From: Zopfochytrium polystomum | Lineage: Eukaryota; Chytridiomycota; Chytridiomycetes; Chytridiales; Chytridiaceae | Direction of reading: 5' to 3' | Length of the DNA: 64,000 bases | Assembly (NCBI GenBank): GCA_025765615.1 | Contig: JAIVFJ010000091.1 | Coordinates: forward strand, 1 to 64,000 | Shown: positions 33,080 through 43,955 of the stretch, in pieces | Position numbering within the stretch: position 1 is the first letter of the stretch | Layout of the letters: each line of letters begins with the position of its first letter | Made by a program: the position numbers and the translations under genes | The notes under the pieces: generated by a model | What the model saw: the letters and a program-made list of their open reading frames with translations, nothing else | Told to the model about the DNA's origin: nothing | Databases searched by the model: none

Positions 33080-33565
33080 AGAAAGGATTGCCAACGTCGT
33101 CTTTCAAAGCTATCTATTCATCACGCACTATTTGAGTCCAAACACGTACTTCTTCGTTACCGAGAGGACATGTTTTGCAGAGTAAGAACTCTCCTTCGAG
33201 ATTATCCAGATGATGAAATTACAAAGAATGGAGAACTATATAACTGGAACGTGTTTCGACAATATGCTGCGACATTGCAGGCTAGCTATGGAAATATCAT
33301 GACCAACAAGTTTGCAAGGTTCATCCTCACGGTTTACACGACTTCTCTGAGCCATTTAGAAGGGGTTTTCCCGGGGGTGGACCCCCCGATGGGAGATGTA
33401 CCTACATGGCCTTTTCCGAGACACATGCGAACATTACCGGAGCTATCGCGGCCCTTGAAGAAGACGATCAAAGCACCCAAAAAGAGCTCTCCAAAGTTTG
33501 GGCAACTGTTTCTTAGTCTCGTTTCGTCCAGTGAAGGTGAAGAGTGTCTGCTTTTTTCTGTTTGA
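33080..33565 (+). CDS. Unknown protein fragment
   Basis: An open plus-strand stretch with coding-like character ('REDMFCRVRTLLRDYPDDE', 'NWNVFRQYAATLQASYGN', 'TNKFARFILTVYTTSLS', 'LKKTIKAPKKSS'). The best start is ATG 33170 or an upstream exon; the 3' end near 33532 has 'aGTGAAG', a possible donor. No domain recognised and no repeats. It lies divergent from the TMEM14 start at 32884. It may be part of a multi-exon gene or a decayed family member. Confidence 0.35.
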   Translation, partial: RKDCQRRLSKLSIHHALFESKHVLLRYREDMFCRVRTLLRDYPDDEITKNGELYNWNVFRQYAATLQASYGNIMTNKFARFILTVYTTSLSHLEGVFPGVDPPMGDVPTWPFPRHMRTLPELSRPLKKTIKAPKKSSPKFGQLFLSLVSSSEGEECLLFSV

Positions 33566-33925
33566 AAGGGGGGTTGGGGTGGGGGACTCAATGCTGCGGG
33601 TCGTTTTTACTTTCGTTCCGTTTCATTTTCACTGCTTTATTTTTTCTCGGACTCACCTTACTGAAGTTTGCGGTTGCTTTGTGAAATGAGCTTAAACTCT
33701 TTCTTCTTGCCATGATGGGTTAACAGGAAGCTCAGCTCGTCGCCCCCGCCAACGGTTTTATTTTTTTATTTATTATTTTTCTTTTTTTTCTTGCCTTTCA
33801 AAAGATTCTGGAGAAGACTTTGCCAAAATCAGAGGCGGACACGATTAGTTCGCAAAAGGCGTTTGACGACAACCACGACAACGACGACAACAGCAAAAGC
33901 AGCGGCGGCAGCGGCGGCACCGAGA

Positions 33926-35491
33926 ATGGAAGTGGATGCCCCGATCGCGGCTTCAGCGGCAGAAGAAGCCGTGCGAAGCTTGAGCACAGTCTCCCGCTGG
34001 CCCTCCCTGCCGACGCACGTCCTCGTCACCGTCTGCCGCTGCCTCGACGGCCCCCGCGAGCGATTCCGCCTCGCGTCCCTGCTGCGCTTGCGGCCGCTGC
34101 AACTCGCCGCGCTCTACGATCTCAACTGCAAGGCGTTTGACGTTGCGAGCGCTCTCGGCGACGTGAAATCTTTGGACGCCCTTTTGCGCTTCGAACGCAT
34201 TCGGAGAAAGAAAGACACCCCGAGCCGCTATCGGGAACAGCCCTTCTCTTTCGCGGCGATTCTGAACGCCAGCAGAAACGGCCACGTCCGGGTCCTGCAG
34301 TGGTGGAAGGACTGCGAGCTGGGGCACTACTTTGACACATTTCCTTACTACATGACGACACGGCCGATGGACGTTGCCAGTGAGAACGGTCACGTTGCTG
34401 TGCTTCAGTGGTGGAAGGATCATTGCAGTGATAAAAGAATATCGGCTTTTGGAAGTCCCCATTGCGCCATGACGAACGCGGCAGATGAGGGGCACGTCGA
34501 AGTGCTGCAGTGGTGGAAAGACAGCGGCTTGGAACTCAGAGAGAAACGTTACCCGTACTATTTGCCCCGTTCGCGGAGACGATCTCATTCGAACTGCGAC
34601 AAGGTGATACATCCAATCAACCTCGACACTCCAAGCGCAAGAGGCCACGTTGCGGTCTTGCAGTGGGTAAGAGACAGCGGCTTACCTCACACGCATTCCC
34701 ATCGCGCCGTCGACGACGCCAGCAAAAGCGGCAAAGTCGAGGTGCTGGAGTGGTGGAAGATCAGCGGCCTGGAATTTCAACACACCCCGGACGCCATCGA
34801 CGAAGCCAGCGCAAACGGCGACCTCGCCGTCCTGGACTGGTGGAAAGCCCAGACCAAGCTCAAGCCAAAACATTCGGTGCGGGCGGTGGACGTTGCGAGC
34901 CGCAAGGGTCTTCTCACCGTCCTCGACTGGTGGCTCCACCAACGCGGAAGCCTCAAACTCAAGTACTCGGCCGCCGCGGTCGACGACGCCACCAAAGCCG
35001 GCCGCATCGACGTGCTGCAGTGGTGGGCGGACAGCGGCCTCGAGCTCAAGTTTAGCCGCTTCGTTCTCGACGACGCCAGCGCCAGCGGCCACGTCGCCGC
35101 CATCCGGTGGTGGGCCGAGGCAGCTGCCGCCTCCGCCACGGCTGATGGGTCCACGGCGCCCCGGTTCCGCCTCCCGCACGCGCTGCAGTATTCCAACTGC
35201 GCCGTCGACGCCGCCAGCCAGGCCGGCCACGTCGACGTGCTGGACTGGTGGCGAGCGGAGAGCGGGCTCCCCGTGCGGTACTCGGCGTGCGCCGTCGACG
35301 GCGCCAGCAAGAACGGACACGTGCACGTCCTGCAGTGGTGGCGCGACTCTGGGCTGGAGATCAAGTTCTCGCCAAAGAAGGTGGTCGCGCTGGTCGCAAA
35401 GGACCCGTTGGGTGCTGTGGCTGACTGGTGGCGCGCCAGCGGGATCAATGTCAAGGGTCTTGGCGCCGCTCTGGGCAGCAACACTCGCTGA
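33926..35491 (+). CDS. F-box-like/ankyrin-type repeat protein
   Basis: ATG 33926 to TGA 35491, 521 aa without introns. Residues about 25-60 ('WPSLPTHVLVTVCRCLDGP') resemble an F-box. From about residue 70 there follow some 11 units of the form 'AVDxASxxGHVxVLxWWxxSGLxLxYS', each about 33-40 residues, e.g. 'ASENGHVAVLQWWKD' and 'ASQAGHVDVLDWWRAES', ending with an imperfect unit. This is the WW-type ankyrin family that is strongly amplified in chytrid-like fungi. An F-box plus repeats would fit a substrate adaptor of an SCF ubiquitin ligase, with the repeats as binding surface; that is inference. The frame is open another 45 codons upstream but without ATG. Intact, unlike the relatives at 26641 and 42790. 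Confidence 0.8.
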   Translation: MEVDAPIAASAAEEAVRSLSTVSRWPSLPTHVLVTVCRCLDGPRERFRLASLLRLRPLQLAALYDLNCKAFDVASALGDVKSLDALLRFERIRRKKDTPSRYREQPFSFAAILNASRNGHVRVLQWWKDCELGHYFDTFPYYMTTRPMDVASENGHVAVLQWWKDHCSDKRISAFGSPHCAMTNAADEGHVEVLQWWKDSGLELREKRYPYYLPRSRRRSHSNCDKVIHPINLDTPSARGHVAVLQWVRDSGLPHTHSHRAVDDASKSGKVEVLEWWKISGLEFQHTPDAIDEASANGDLAVLDWWKAQTKLKPKHSVRAVDVASRKGLLTVLDWWLHQRGSLKLKYSAAAVDDATKAGRIDVLQWWADSGLELKFSRFVLDDASASGHVAAIRWWAEAAAASATADGSTAPRFRLPHALQYSNCAVDAASQAGHVDVLDWWRAESGLPVRYSACAVDGASKNGHVHVLQWWRDSGLEIKFSPKKVVALVAKDPLGAVADWWRASGINVKGLGAALGSNTR

Positions 35492-35779
35492 TGCATGCTT
35501 CTTCTTGTTAACATGTAAATTTAATCCCATTCCTACTTTACTTCGAACACAACCAATGAGTCGTGTTGTTGGCCGGCCATGGGTGTTGGAAGGCCCCTGA
35601 GCATTCTCTTCGTGTGCCGCGCGTGAGACAAGGGATTCGTGAAAGCAGAAAGAGCGTGTTTGCGGACCAATGCGAGCCTTGTTGGAGCAACAAGACGCCC
35701 ATTTGTGCGGAACTTTGTCCGAATTGTCATGTCTGAATTGTCAGACGGTTGGATGATGGTTCGGGCTGGTGGCTATCAA

Positions 35780-36860
35780 ACGAGGGGCGCGGTCTCGCGG
35801 ATGGCCGCGGCCGTCTTCGGCCGCAGATAGAAGCCCGGCGACACTGCGAAACGTGGATCCATCCCAACACCAAGCTGGCAGCAAACGCTCCGTTGGCCAG
35901 GAGTGAGCGAGACGCCGCAGGCAGCTGCTGCTGAGCAACTCGTGCGAACACTTTGCGCGGAGCTTCTCAAAGCTTCACGTCGCCAACGCCTGTTCCGTCT
36001 GGTCGATCTCGAGGACCACGACAATGTCGTGCCGCTCCTCGTGAAACAATGCACCAATGCCGATCGTGGCCGTGCGTCTGCCGACTTGGAGAACGTAAAC
36101 GCCGTCTCGACGTCCTTGATGGCGACGAACGGAGCGACCGCCGACACTTGGATCGGGACGCGCTTGAGGAGGGTCGACTTGAGACCGCCGAGGCAGCCCG
36201 CCAACGCGTCTTGGATGAGGTCGCCGCTCGGCACGAACTAGTACGACCCCGTCGCGCCGGCGAGCTTGGCGAGAATTCCGCTGTCCGCGTTCGCGTCCAA
36301 AGCCAAACGAAAACACTGGGATCGACGTCTGCGTCGAACGGTCGACCAAGGAGCTGGTGCGCGTCGGCACTGAGACGAGGAACGTCGGCGCTGAGACGAG
36401 GAACGTCGGCGCCGTCGCTCAGGAGCGCCGTCTGCGCCCGAGAAGGCGCAGGTTACCGCTCTGCACGCGCAGAGCGTCGACGACGGCATTCAGGCGGTTC
36501 CATCCAGACTCGGCTCCAGGGCCGGCGCCGCAGCGGCGAAAACCCGACAGGTGCGTGGCGTTGTCGGAGAAGACGACAATAGCCATGCGGTTCGCGACGA
36601 GTCAATAATTTCGAAATTATGTACTTGAGCTCGAGCTTGACCGATTTCGGCTTGGTGCCCCTCATGCTGCCGGAATCGCCAACAACCGCAACGACGTCGA
36701 TACTTGGCGACGGCGCAACAGCAGACGCAGGCGGCACCACGACAGAGACCAGGGCGGACATGGTACTAGACGGATTGGGCGTGACAACAGAGTCGAATGC
36801 GGTGATGACGGAGAGCGAGGGTTCCAGCGGTCGATCCGCGACGTCTGTGTGCAATGCTGG
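35780..36860 (-). pseudogene. vWA-domain protein pseudogene
   Basis: Minus-strand text 'SIDVVAVVGDSGSMRG' then 'RMAIVVFSDNATHLSGF', 'GWNRLNAVVDALRVQSG', 'DSGILAKLAGATGSY' and 'LIQDALAGCLGGLKSTLLKR' matches a von Willebrand A domain plus the fungal/plant extension (IHTFGFG...LLxxIAxxxxGxYxFV...DAxAxCLGGL). The blocks sit in at least three frames. The metal-site motif DxSGS reads GDSGS, with the Asp shifted by one. Convergent to the ankyrin gene. Non-functional as read. Confidence 0.65.
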
Positions 36861-37099
36861 ATCTTCCGGTGGGGCGACTGCTGCTTCATCGATGCGATCG
36901 TCCGAAAAGGGTTATGCACTTTTGCTGACGCGTAAGATTTGTGGTGGTTGCCATTTCTTTACTAAGTGTTATCCCTTCCCCTCGGCTACTCGCCGCAACA
37001 TTATCTTGCGAAAGCACGCCGCATGTGTTCAATCTCTATTCGACATGGCTGTGGGGCTGATTCTCTTCCCACACACACATCGAGGAGAATATTGACGGC

Positions 37100-37618
37100 C
37101 ATTTTGTCTCTCGCTTCATGCATGCAGACCGTTCTTGGAAAAGGCATTTTTCACGCGCCCTTTTTTTTTGCGGCGCATCGTTCGTCGATTTACAGACTAT
37201 TTTCCCTCCCTCTTCATATAATATCGAGGCGGCTCTCTTTTGCAACTGCCTCGCATATGCAGGGTTGTGGGACGGGGCCTGGGGTGGAGGGAAAGCGAAC
37301 GAATCAATGTGTTGGGCGAAGCACAATCGACCGCAAAACCCGAAATCAAAGGGCGAGGCCAATTTTCTTCTTTCATTTCTTTTTTCCCTTGCGCTCGCGC
37401 CTTTTCTTCTGCCTTGGTGCGTGGATGATTGTGTGCAACGCCTCGCCTTGTTCTACTGCGATGCGAATTACTCTTCTTTTTTTTTTTTTTTTTTTTTTTT
37501 TTCTCAGCAGAGGGATGATGTTGTGTGTATATGTGACATCCATCCACCCGATTCGGCAAGTCAAGAGAGAAAGACAGAAGGAAGAAGACATGGAGAGAGA
37601 GACAGAGAGAGAAGAGAG

Positions 37619-37682
<64 letters not shown>

Positions 37683-38580
37683 CAGAGCCCACGCGCCCAC
37701 CCACATGCCAGCTCCGCACTCCCAAAAACGACAAAGTTGTTCGCCGCCCAAGTTCCGCAACGGCTCGGGCAATGGCGGGCCGGAGGAAAAGGGGAACGTT
37801 GAAGAGACGGTCTTGTAAATTTTCGCGTCGATTTACGCAAAAAAAAAAAAAAAAAAAAACCCAAAAGAACAAAAAAAAAACTTATTTCTTTTTTGGGACC
37901 CAAATTTTCCGGCGTGCCGCTCAACTAACCTCATACATTTTTTTTTTGCGGGCTCGATATACAGACATTTAACGTTTTTTTTTTTTTTGTCTTGGGCGTG
38001 TTTGGCACGCATGAAACAACGGATTTCTCTGTTCCGTTGGTGGTTGTTTGGTCCTTTGTGCCAAATCGGGGAGACGGCATAAAAAGTGAGGTGGCAAAAG
38101 GCGGGCTGCTGCCGGTTAGGTGGTAGTTGCGGCCGGCCGTCGCTTTGCCTGAAGCGGGAAGCATAAGAGAGAGACAGTGAAGGGACAGATAGAGAGATTG
38201 AGAGATTGAGAGAGAGACAGACAGAGAGAGAGAGAGAGAGACACAACACATATGCCGTGACAGACAGACGGACAGGCAGCGTAGAAGAAACAAAAAAAGA
38301 GGCCCAGGGACAGAGCGTGGGGTGGCAGTAGAGTCCGGCAATGTGAGCTATTGTTTCAGCCAGACCCACACCACACACACACACACACACACCACACAAC
38401 TATTAATAATTTCTCAGACCCAACATCAAACGTTTCTCTCTCCGTCCCACCCCACTCCCTCCTTCCTTCCCCTTCGTCGCCCCCAGCAGCTGGTCCTGCA
38501 GGCACTCACATCTAACTCTCTCTACTCTTGTACAGCTTCTTAACTTCACACTCCCACCCCCTAATCTCTCACACACACAC
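37100..38580. repeat. Low-complexity region: poly-T, (GA)n, poly-A, (CA)n
   Basis: Poly-T 37475-37501, (GA)n 37590-37678, poly-A 37841-37859, poly-T 37976-37989, a second GA tract 38160-38245 and (CA)n 38376-38393. Long ORFs here are microsatellite products. The final 200 bp, CT/CA-rich, is probably the promoter and leader of the gene at 38588. Confidence 0.8.
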
Positions 38581-38587
38581 ACCAACA

Positions 38588-40623
38588 ATGCGTCTCTCCG
38601 CCATCACTGCCGCCCTCGCGGCCTTCGCCGGCGCCTTCCTCGTCTCGTCGCCCATTCACACCGCCACCGCCTCGCCGACCCCACGACGGGCCATGGCCGC
38701 GGCCGCCGCCGTGGCTCCCAACGCCGACGCCGCGGTCGCCGCCCTGGACGCCGGGGCCGCGGCCGTCGCCGACAACGCCACCGCGCCGGCCGTGGCCGCC
38801 GCTGCTGCCGCCGGCGCCGCCGCCGCCGCGGGTCCCTTACCCAACTGCGCACCCAACGTCGTGCGCCTGGTGCAAGGCATCAACGACAACATCGCGATCC
38901 AGAACCAAGAACTCGCCGCCGTGGCCGCCATCCAAAAGGTCCTAAACGTCGCGCAGGTCGACATGGCTGCGTTCGCGCAAGCGAAAGCCAACCTGCTCAC
39001 GGTCATCAATTCCGGCGTCATAGTGCGCATGAACAACCAGAACCTTGCGCCGGCGGACAACGGGGCGGTGGCCGGGTTGGCTGTCGTGGCGAAAGCGCAG
39101 GCGGCGGAGCTGGCGCTGGCGACGGGGTTGACGGGGACGCCCGCGACGGACCTGCCGAACGTGGCGACGCTACAGAAGGATTTCATGGGCGGGATTACGC
39201 AGAACCAGGCGAACCTTGCTGCGGTGAGATTCTTGTTTGTGTTTGTGTCTCGTCTGCCACTTCGATCCAGGTTGTCTTACACACGCACAAACCCTACCTG
39301 CGCTACCGCCCAAAATCGAAAACTAAAAAAAAACAACAGGCCATGAGCGCGTGCACCCTGGTCAACAACGCGCAGCCCATGTGCGCGGCGCAAGTGATGA
39401 TGCTGGCGCAGGGGATCATGGACAACATTGCGATCCAGAACCAGGAGCTGCAGCTTGTCGGGCAGGTGCAGACGGTGCTGCAGGCGAACCCGGTGGACGC
39501 GAACGCGTTCAAGGCTGCGCAGGCGGCGCTGCTGGCCAAGGTGCAGGAGGGTATGATCGTGCGCATGGACAACCAGAACTTGGCACCGGCGGGCAACGGC
39601 GCGATTGCGGGCCTGGCGACGGTAAGAGTTTCAGAGAGAGAGGGAGTTGAGGGAGATTGACCGGGAATAGTGCGGCCTGTGTGTCTGTGTGTCTGTCTGT
39701 CTGTCTGCCTGTCTGCCTCCTTGTTTTTTGGGCTGAGCCCTTTTTTTTTTGCGGCCCCCCATGAGAAACTGACCACGTCACTCCTCCTCTCTCAACCTTG
39801 AACCAACGTCCATGCACTTACACGTTAACACACGTCGCACACACACACACACACACACACATTATCATCATCATCATCATCATCTTCATCTGCATCTCTC
39901 AGGTCGCGATGGCGCAGGCCGCCGAGCTCGCGCTCGTGCAAGGACTGACGGGCGTGCCGGCCACCGACCTGCCCAACGTCGCCACCCTGCAGATGGACTT
40001 CACCGGCGGCATCGCGCAGAACCAGAAGAACCTGATGGCGGTACGTGTTTGTAGCACAGCACATTATGCTGCAAGCGGTGTGATTCGACCCCTTCTCTCT
40101 CTAAAACATGCGAAACCACACAATCAACCAAACAAACAAACAAACAAACAATCAAATAATAAAAAAACAACACACAGGCGGTCACCGGCTGCTCCATGAA
40201 CTTGATGACCCCCCTTACCCCCGTGCAGCCCGAACGCAATCTCCCTCGCCAACGGCATCGTCTCCAACATCGCCGTCCAAAACCAAGAACTGACCGCCCT
40301 GGCCGCCCTCACCACCGCCGTCAACGCCGGCGACCAAGCCGCGACCCGCCACCGCGAAAGCCAACCTCCTCGCCGTGATCAACAACGGCATCGCGATCCG
40401 GACCGCGAACCAGGCGCTGGCGGTCGGCAACGGGGCGGCGGCGGGGCTTGCGATCGTCGCGAACGCGCAGCTGGCGGAGCAGGAGCTGGCGATGGGGATC
40501 ACGGGGGTGGCGGCGACGGACGCGACGGCGCTTGCGACGCTCAAGATGGACTTTATGGGCGGGATCGTGCAGAACAGCGCGAATTTGAACGCGGCGTTGG
40601 CGCAGTGCACCGTGTCGACGTAG
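38588..40623 (+). CDS. Secreted alanine-rich protein with three internal repeats, four exons
   Basis: Exons 38588-39223, 39340-39621, 39903-40040 and 40178-40623 (all GT-AG) give about 500 aa. Signal peptide 'MRLSAITAALAAFAGAFLVS', an Ala-rich linker to about residue 93, then three units of some 130 residues, each with 'NIAIQNQEL', 'KANLLxVINxG', 'NQNLAPAxNGAxAGLA' and 'DLPNVATLQxDFxGGIxQNQxNL'. Sparse cysteines flank the units. Helical, Ala-rich, secreted repeats recall hydrophobic-surface-binding proteins (HsbA), but I would not assert homology. In exon 4 two extra bases, in the C runs near 40208-40231 and 40338-40345, break the frame; removing one C at each restores the third repeat. Likely a cell-wall or extracellular coat protein. 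Confidence 0.7.
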
Positions 40624-40629
40624 AAGAAA

Positions 40630-41363
40630 GGGGAGGAATACGAGGAGGAGAGGGAGGAACAACTAAAAGGTTGTTTCTCTGGCGGTTGGTCGTTTCTGCT
40701 TTCTCGGTGTCGGTGCGGCGCACGCGACGTTCTCTCTCTTTCCCACTCTCTCTTTTTTTCGTTCATTCCGAGTCGCTCGTTTTCCGCTATGCTCTTCCCT
40801 TTTTTTTTTTTTTTTTTTCTTTTTGCATTGTTACACTCCCCACCCACTCCTTCACTAAGGGTGCCCTAAGGTCCACCTCCCTCCCCCTGTCTTCCCACTC
40901 AGTCCCGCCCTTTCCTCCCCACCGGAGAACGAGCCGTCCTCAACTGCGTTTGCTTCCTCTGTCTCTATTCGCCCTCCGCGTTCGCTACTCTATTTCTTTT
41001 TCAATCTACATGTTTCATCTGACTTTTTGTTTCTTCCCCTTCATCGGTCCCCAACCCTTCTTTCGGTTCGTTCAACTCTATTCCCCCCGGCCCCCTTCCC
41101 ACTCGTTGTCAAAGTTCCATCCTTCCCCGCCTGGTGCAGGCCACCCAGGCCCTGGAGGAAGCCTTTTGCACCGCTCGCAAGGGCCCTGATTGGTGGATGG
41201 TGGTTTCAGCCAAAACTGAGAAAAAAAAAAAACTTTTTTTTTTGTCCCACAAGTTCCGCGTGACGGCAGCCAGAAGTGGTTTTTCCCTAAACCCGCCCAG
41301 AAAAAAAACCCCCCCCCAAAAAAAAAAACAAAAAAACCCCCCCAAAAAAAAAACAAAAAAAAC

Positions 41364-41397
<34 letters not shown>

Positions 41398-41480
41398 AGC
41401 CGAGGCGAAGTTTGAATTGTCGGACAAACCCAAGAAAAACAGTGTCGAAATGAGAAAGCCCCCAACCCACATGATTACAT
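40630..41480. other. Stretch without gene; A/C homopolymer tracts
   Basis: CT-rich 3' flank of the secreted gene, poly-T at 40800-40820, then an A/C-run region (41221-41397) including a 35-base poly-A. No coding evidence. Confidence 0.6.
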
Positions 41481-41591
41481 TCACTGCGTCGGGCTCCCAG
41501 CGCAAAGGCGGGTGATTTGTTTGCACCACTTGATGGATGGCGCGATGCGCGCACGCACCTGTCCAAGAATAATGGATGAGACGTGTTTAAT

Positions 41592-41686
41592 GCCTTCTGC
41601 CGGAATCGGACCGACGACCTTATCCTTCCAGCGGCGATTGCTCACCGGCAACGAGGGATACGCTCTGCCTGCTGAGCTAAGAAGGC
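41592..41686 (-). tRNA. tRNA-Thr(CGT) with intron, third locus
   Basis: Same fold and exons as 4839-4933 (acceptor GCCTTCT/AGAAGGC, anticodon CGT, 23-nt intron), with small changes in the D-loop and intron. About 100 bp on its 3' side (41484-41590) also match repeats B and C, so this is a truncated piece of that repeat. Confidence 0.75.
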
Positions 41687-41689
41687 CTG

Positions 41690-42660
41690 AAGCAGCCAGA
41701 TGCTTCTGAACAATCTGTTGACTCTTAACTTTTGCCGATACGCCAGAACGTGTCGGCGTGGAGCGGGGCGAGCAAGAGGAGCAACAGAAGCAAGAAGTGT
41801 GTCGCAGTGGGGCAACTAGGGCCGAGCTTCGGTGCTGTTGCCTGGTGATGTTGCTGCGAGAGGAGCGAGGGTTAGCGTAAAGGCGGCGAGCTGGCCGGGC
41901 GGTCCTCCGCCGTGGCGATTTCGGGATGTGGCGGCGGTCACAAAACGAGGTTCAAGATGAAGGAAGGTGGAGTGTTGGTGGTGGATTCGGGTGATATTGG
42001 TTGACGGAGGAGGGAGGACGACGAACGATCGAAACGACGTCCTGCTCGTGGGGCCAGCGTAAAAGTCGGCGGTGGTGCGGCTGCGTGACGTACGGCGGAG
42101 CTTGCACAACGACCTGCATCGGGCGGAGTTTTCGAGCATTTAGTGGGGTCTCGGCGACCTAATATAGTCCGTTGGTATCTGCAAAACCGACGGCGTCTGC
42201 ACACAAATGGGGCATGCAGGCCACCAACTACGTCGCGTTGGTCGCTGTGGAGACACTCCTGCAATGTTTTTTTGTATTTTCGGGTTGTATTTTTGTTCCT
42301 TTTTTTTCTGTCTGTTTTCGATATCGTTTGCTACCTCTTCAGTCCGCGAGCCCCATTTTCAAGTTCAAGCGCCTTCATTTTTCACAGCGATGACAGACCA
42401 GAGCTGTGCGAAGAAATGTTTGCAGCGAGGGATCTCCACCAAGCGCACACGTGTTGCAACTCATTCCGGGCCTACTTGAACGTCCAGTCCTTGCCCAGTA
42501 TCACATGCGCAGGAGGCATATTCCAACACTCCCCCCTCACTAATTGCAATTAGGAAACGGGTTTACCCGCAAATGCTTTTTTTTTTTTTTTCAGCGTGTT
42601 GGTGATTGATTGATGATCGATTTTCTTTCATTTGTTTTTCCATCTCGGGGGGGTAGTTCA
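41690..42660. other. Stretch without supported gene
   Basis: Two overlapping minus-strand frames (41816-42264) and one plus frame (42143-42553) are open for about 100 codons each, with no recognisable domain. Confidence 0.35.
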
Positions 42661-42789
42661 AGTGCGAAGTGCGGCCCTTCAATGCGCACTTTCGGGGTGG
42701 GTTGAAGTGCGTCGAGTGTAAAAAACGACAAAAAATTTTTTTGTTTTCTGGGCAAAGTCGCGAGGCGCACTTGAACCGCACCCGTATTA

Positions 42790-43268
42790 ATACCGTGTAT
42801 TCTGTTTTATTCGATCCTTTAGCTGCTTGGTTCGCTGTGTCCTGCATCTGCGTCGGCGCAGTCGTGCCGAACCAGCACCGCACGCGTTGGCTGTTTGATT
42901 ATGTTGATACCAACAAGAAACAGATTCGTCATGAGGACCAAAGTCTCCTGGAAGCTGCCTGCAACGGGGTCCATCTGCACGTGGTTGCTTTTTTGATGGA
43001 CCGTGGAGTGGAGGACAGGAATTCGGACTTTCTTCTGGAAGCTGCGGCAGTATAGGGTTCTGCTGAGATTGTCCAGTTGCTGTTGAGTCCACGGAGCTTC
43101 AGCTGCTTGAGAAGCATTATATACGGTGAGGAAATTGGCGAGTCGGCCGAGGACTGTGCTAACGCTCCGATTGAATGCAACGCCTTGGTCATCGCTGTGC
43201 AGAACGGGAAGAGAGAGGCGGTGCAAGTGCTTCTTGATCATGGGGCCAGGGTGGACAGCAGTATCTAA
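42790..43268 (+). pseudogene. Ankyrin-repeat gene fragment with one in-frame stop
   Basis: One continuous frame reads 'DQSLLEAACNGVHLHVVAFL', 'MDRGVEDRNSDFLLEAAAV', a TAG, then 'GSAEIVQLLLSPRS' and 'NALVIAVQNGKREAVQVLLD'. These are classical ankyrin units (not the WW type of 33926). Only the TAG at about 43053 interrupts it; a CAG-to-TAG change would explain it. The 3' end meets repeat C at 43286. No start codon identified. Confidence 0.6.
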
Positions 43269-43805
43269 TTTGAGAAGACGGCGCTAATCCACCGATCAGC
43301 CTCTCCTGAAAAAGCGGCCGGGAACTCGCGGGTCGGCTTAGCCCGCGTGGCACTTGCGGAAAGTCTCGCCCCAAACTCGCAGAAAACGGCGCGTTGCGCT
43401 CAGCCCATGACCCTTATGGCCGGGTGTACGGTCTATCTTTGCATGGTTGCGGATTTCCAATGATTATCGTCGCTCCAACTATCGCAACTCGTTTACTGGA
43501 TGAAACGAGATCAACTATTCCGCAGGGATTTTGCATCATTTCATTAATGGTTTCGCCGCAAATGCGCTCGTGACTGGACATCGCAACGTCCTGATTTCGG
43601 GCGACGCCGCAGAGGGGGCATTAGATGAGTGTGCTGCCCAGTTGGGGCAAAGCACCTTAGCCCATCGTCCACTGCGCACTCAGCCCACACTCTTGGTTGG
43701 GATTGGAATAAATGTCGGCTGTCCCCCTTCTCCTTTCACAGAAGCCGCACGCTACGCCCTCCCCCCACTTCCCAGAAAAAGAACCGCAACGCGAAACAAA
43801 GAGCC

Positions 43806-43955
43806 ATGCAAGTTGCCTCGCTCCTCGTCGCCATCCTTCTGGCAGCCACCAGCCTCGCCGCCGCGGCTCCGGTTGGTGCAGACCTTCAAGCTGGCGCAGC
43901 GCCTGCATCGAATGCCCAAGCTGCTGGTGCACAAATCGCGTTGACTCGTCGTGGT
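43806..43955 (+). CDS. Secreted protein, first exon (repeat-borne)
   Basis: ATG 43806: 'MQVASLLVAILLAATSLAA' is a strong signal peptide, followed by 'APVGADLQAGAAPASNAQAA' and 'ALTRRG' up to a splice donor GTAAGAG at 43956. A candidate later exon (44253-44430, after 'ctccag') stays open in the same frame in copies A and C and holds 'DSLTLCHNDILEEREVGVGE'. The junction phase does not fit directly, so an exon may be missing or the gene may be damaged. The mature product is unknown. Codon use is GC-rich like other secreted genes here. Confidence 0.45.

Noticed and set aside
37190..38400. Several 100-280 codon ORFs rich in SLSLSL, ERERER or KKKK
   Set aside because: They are translations of (GA)n, poly-A and poly-T tracts.
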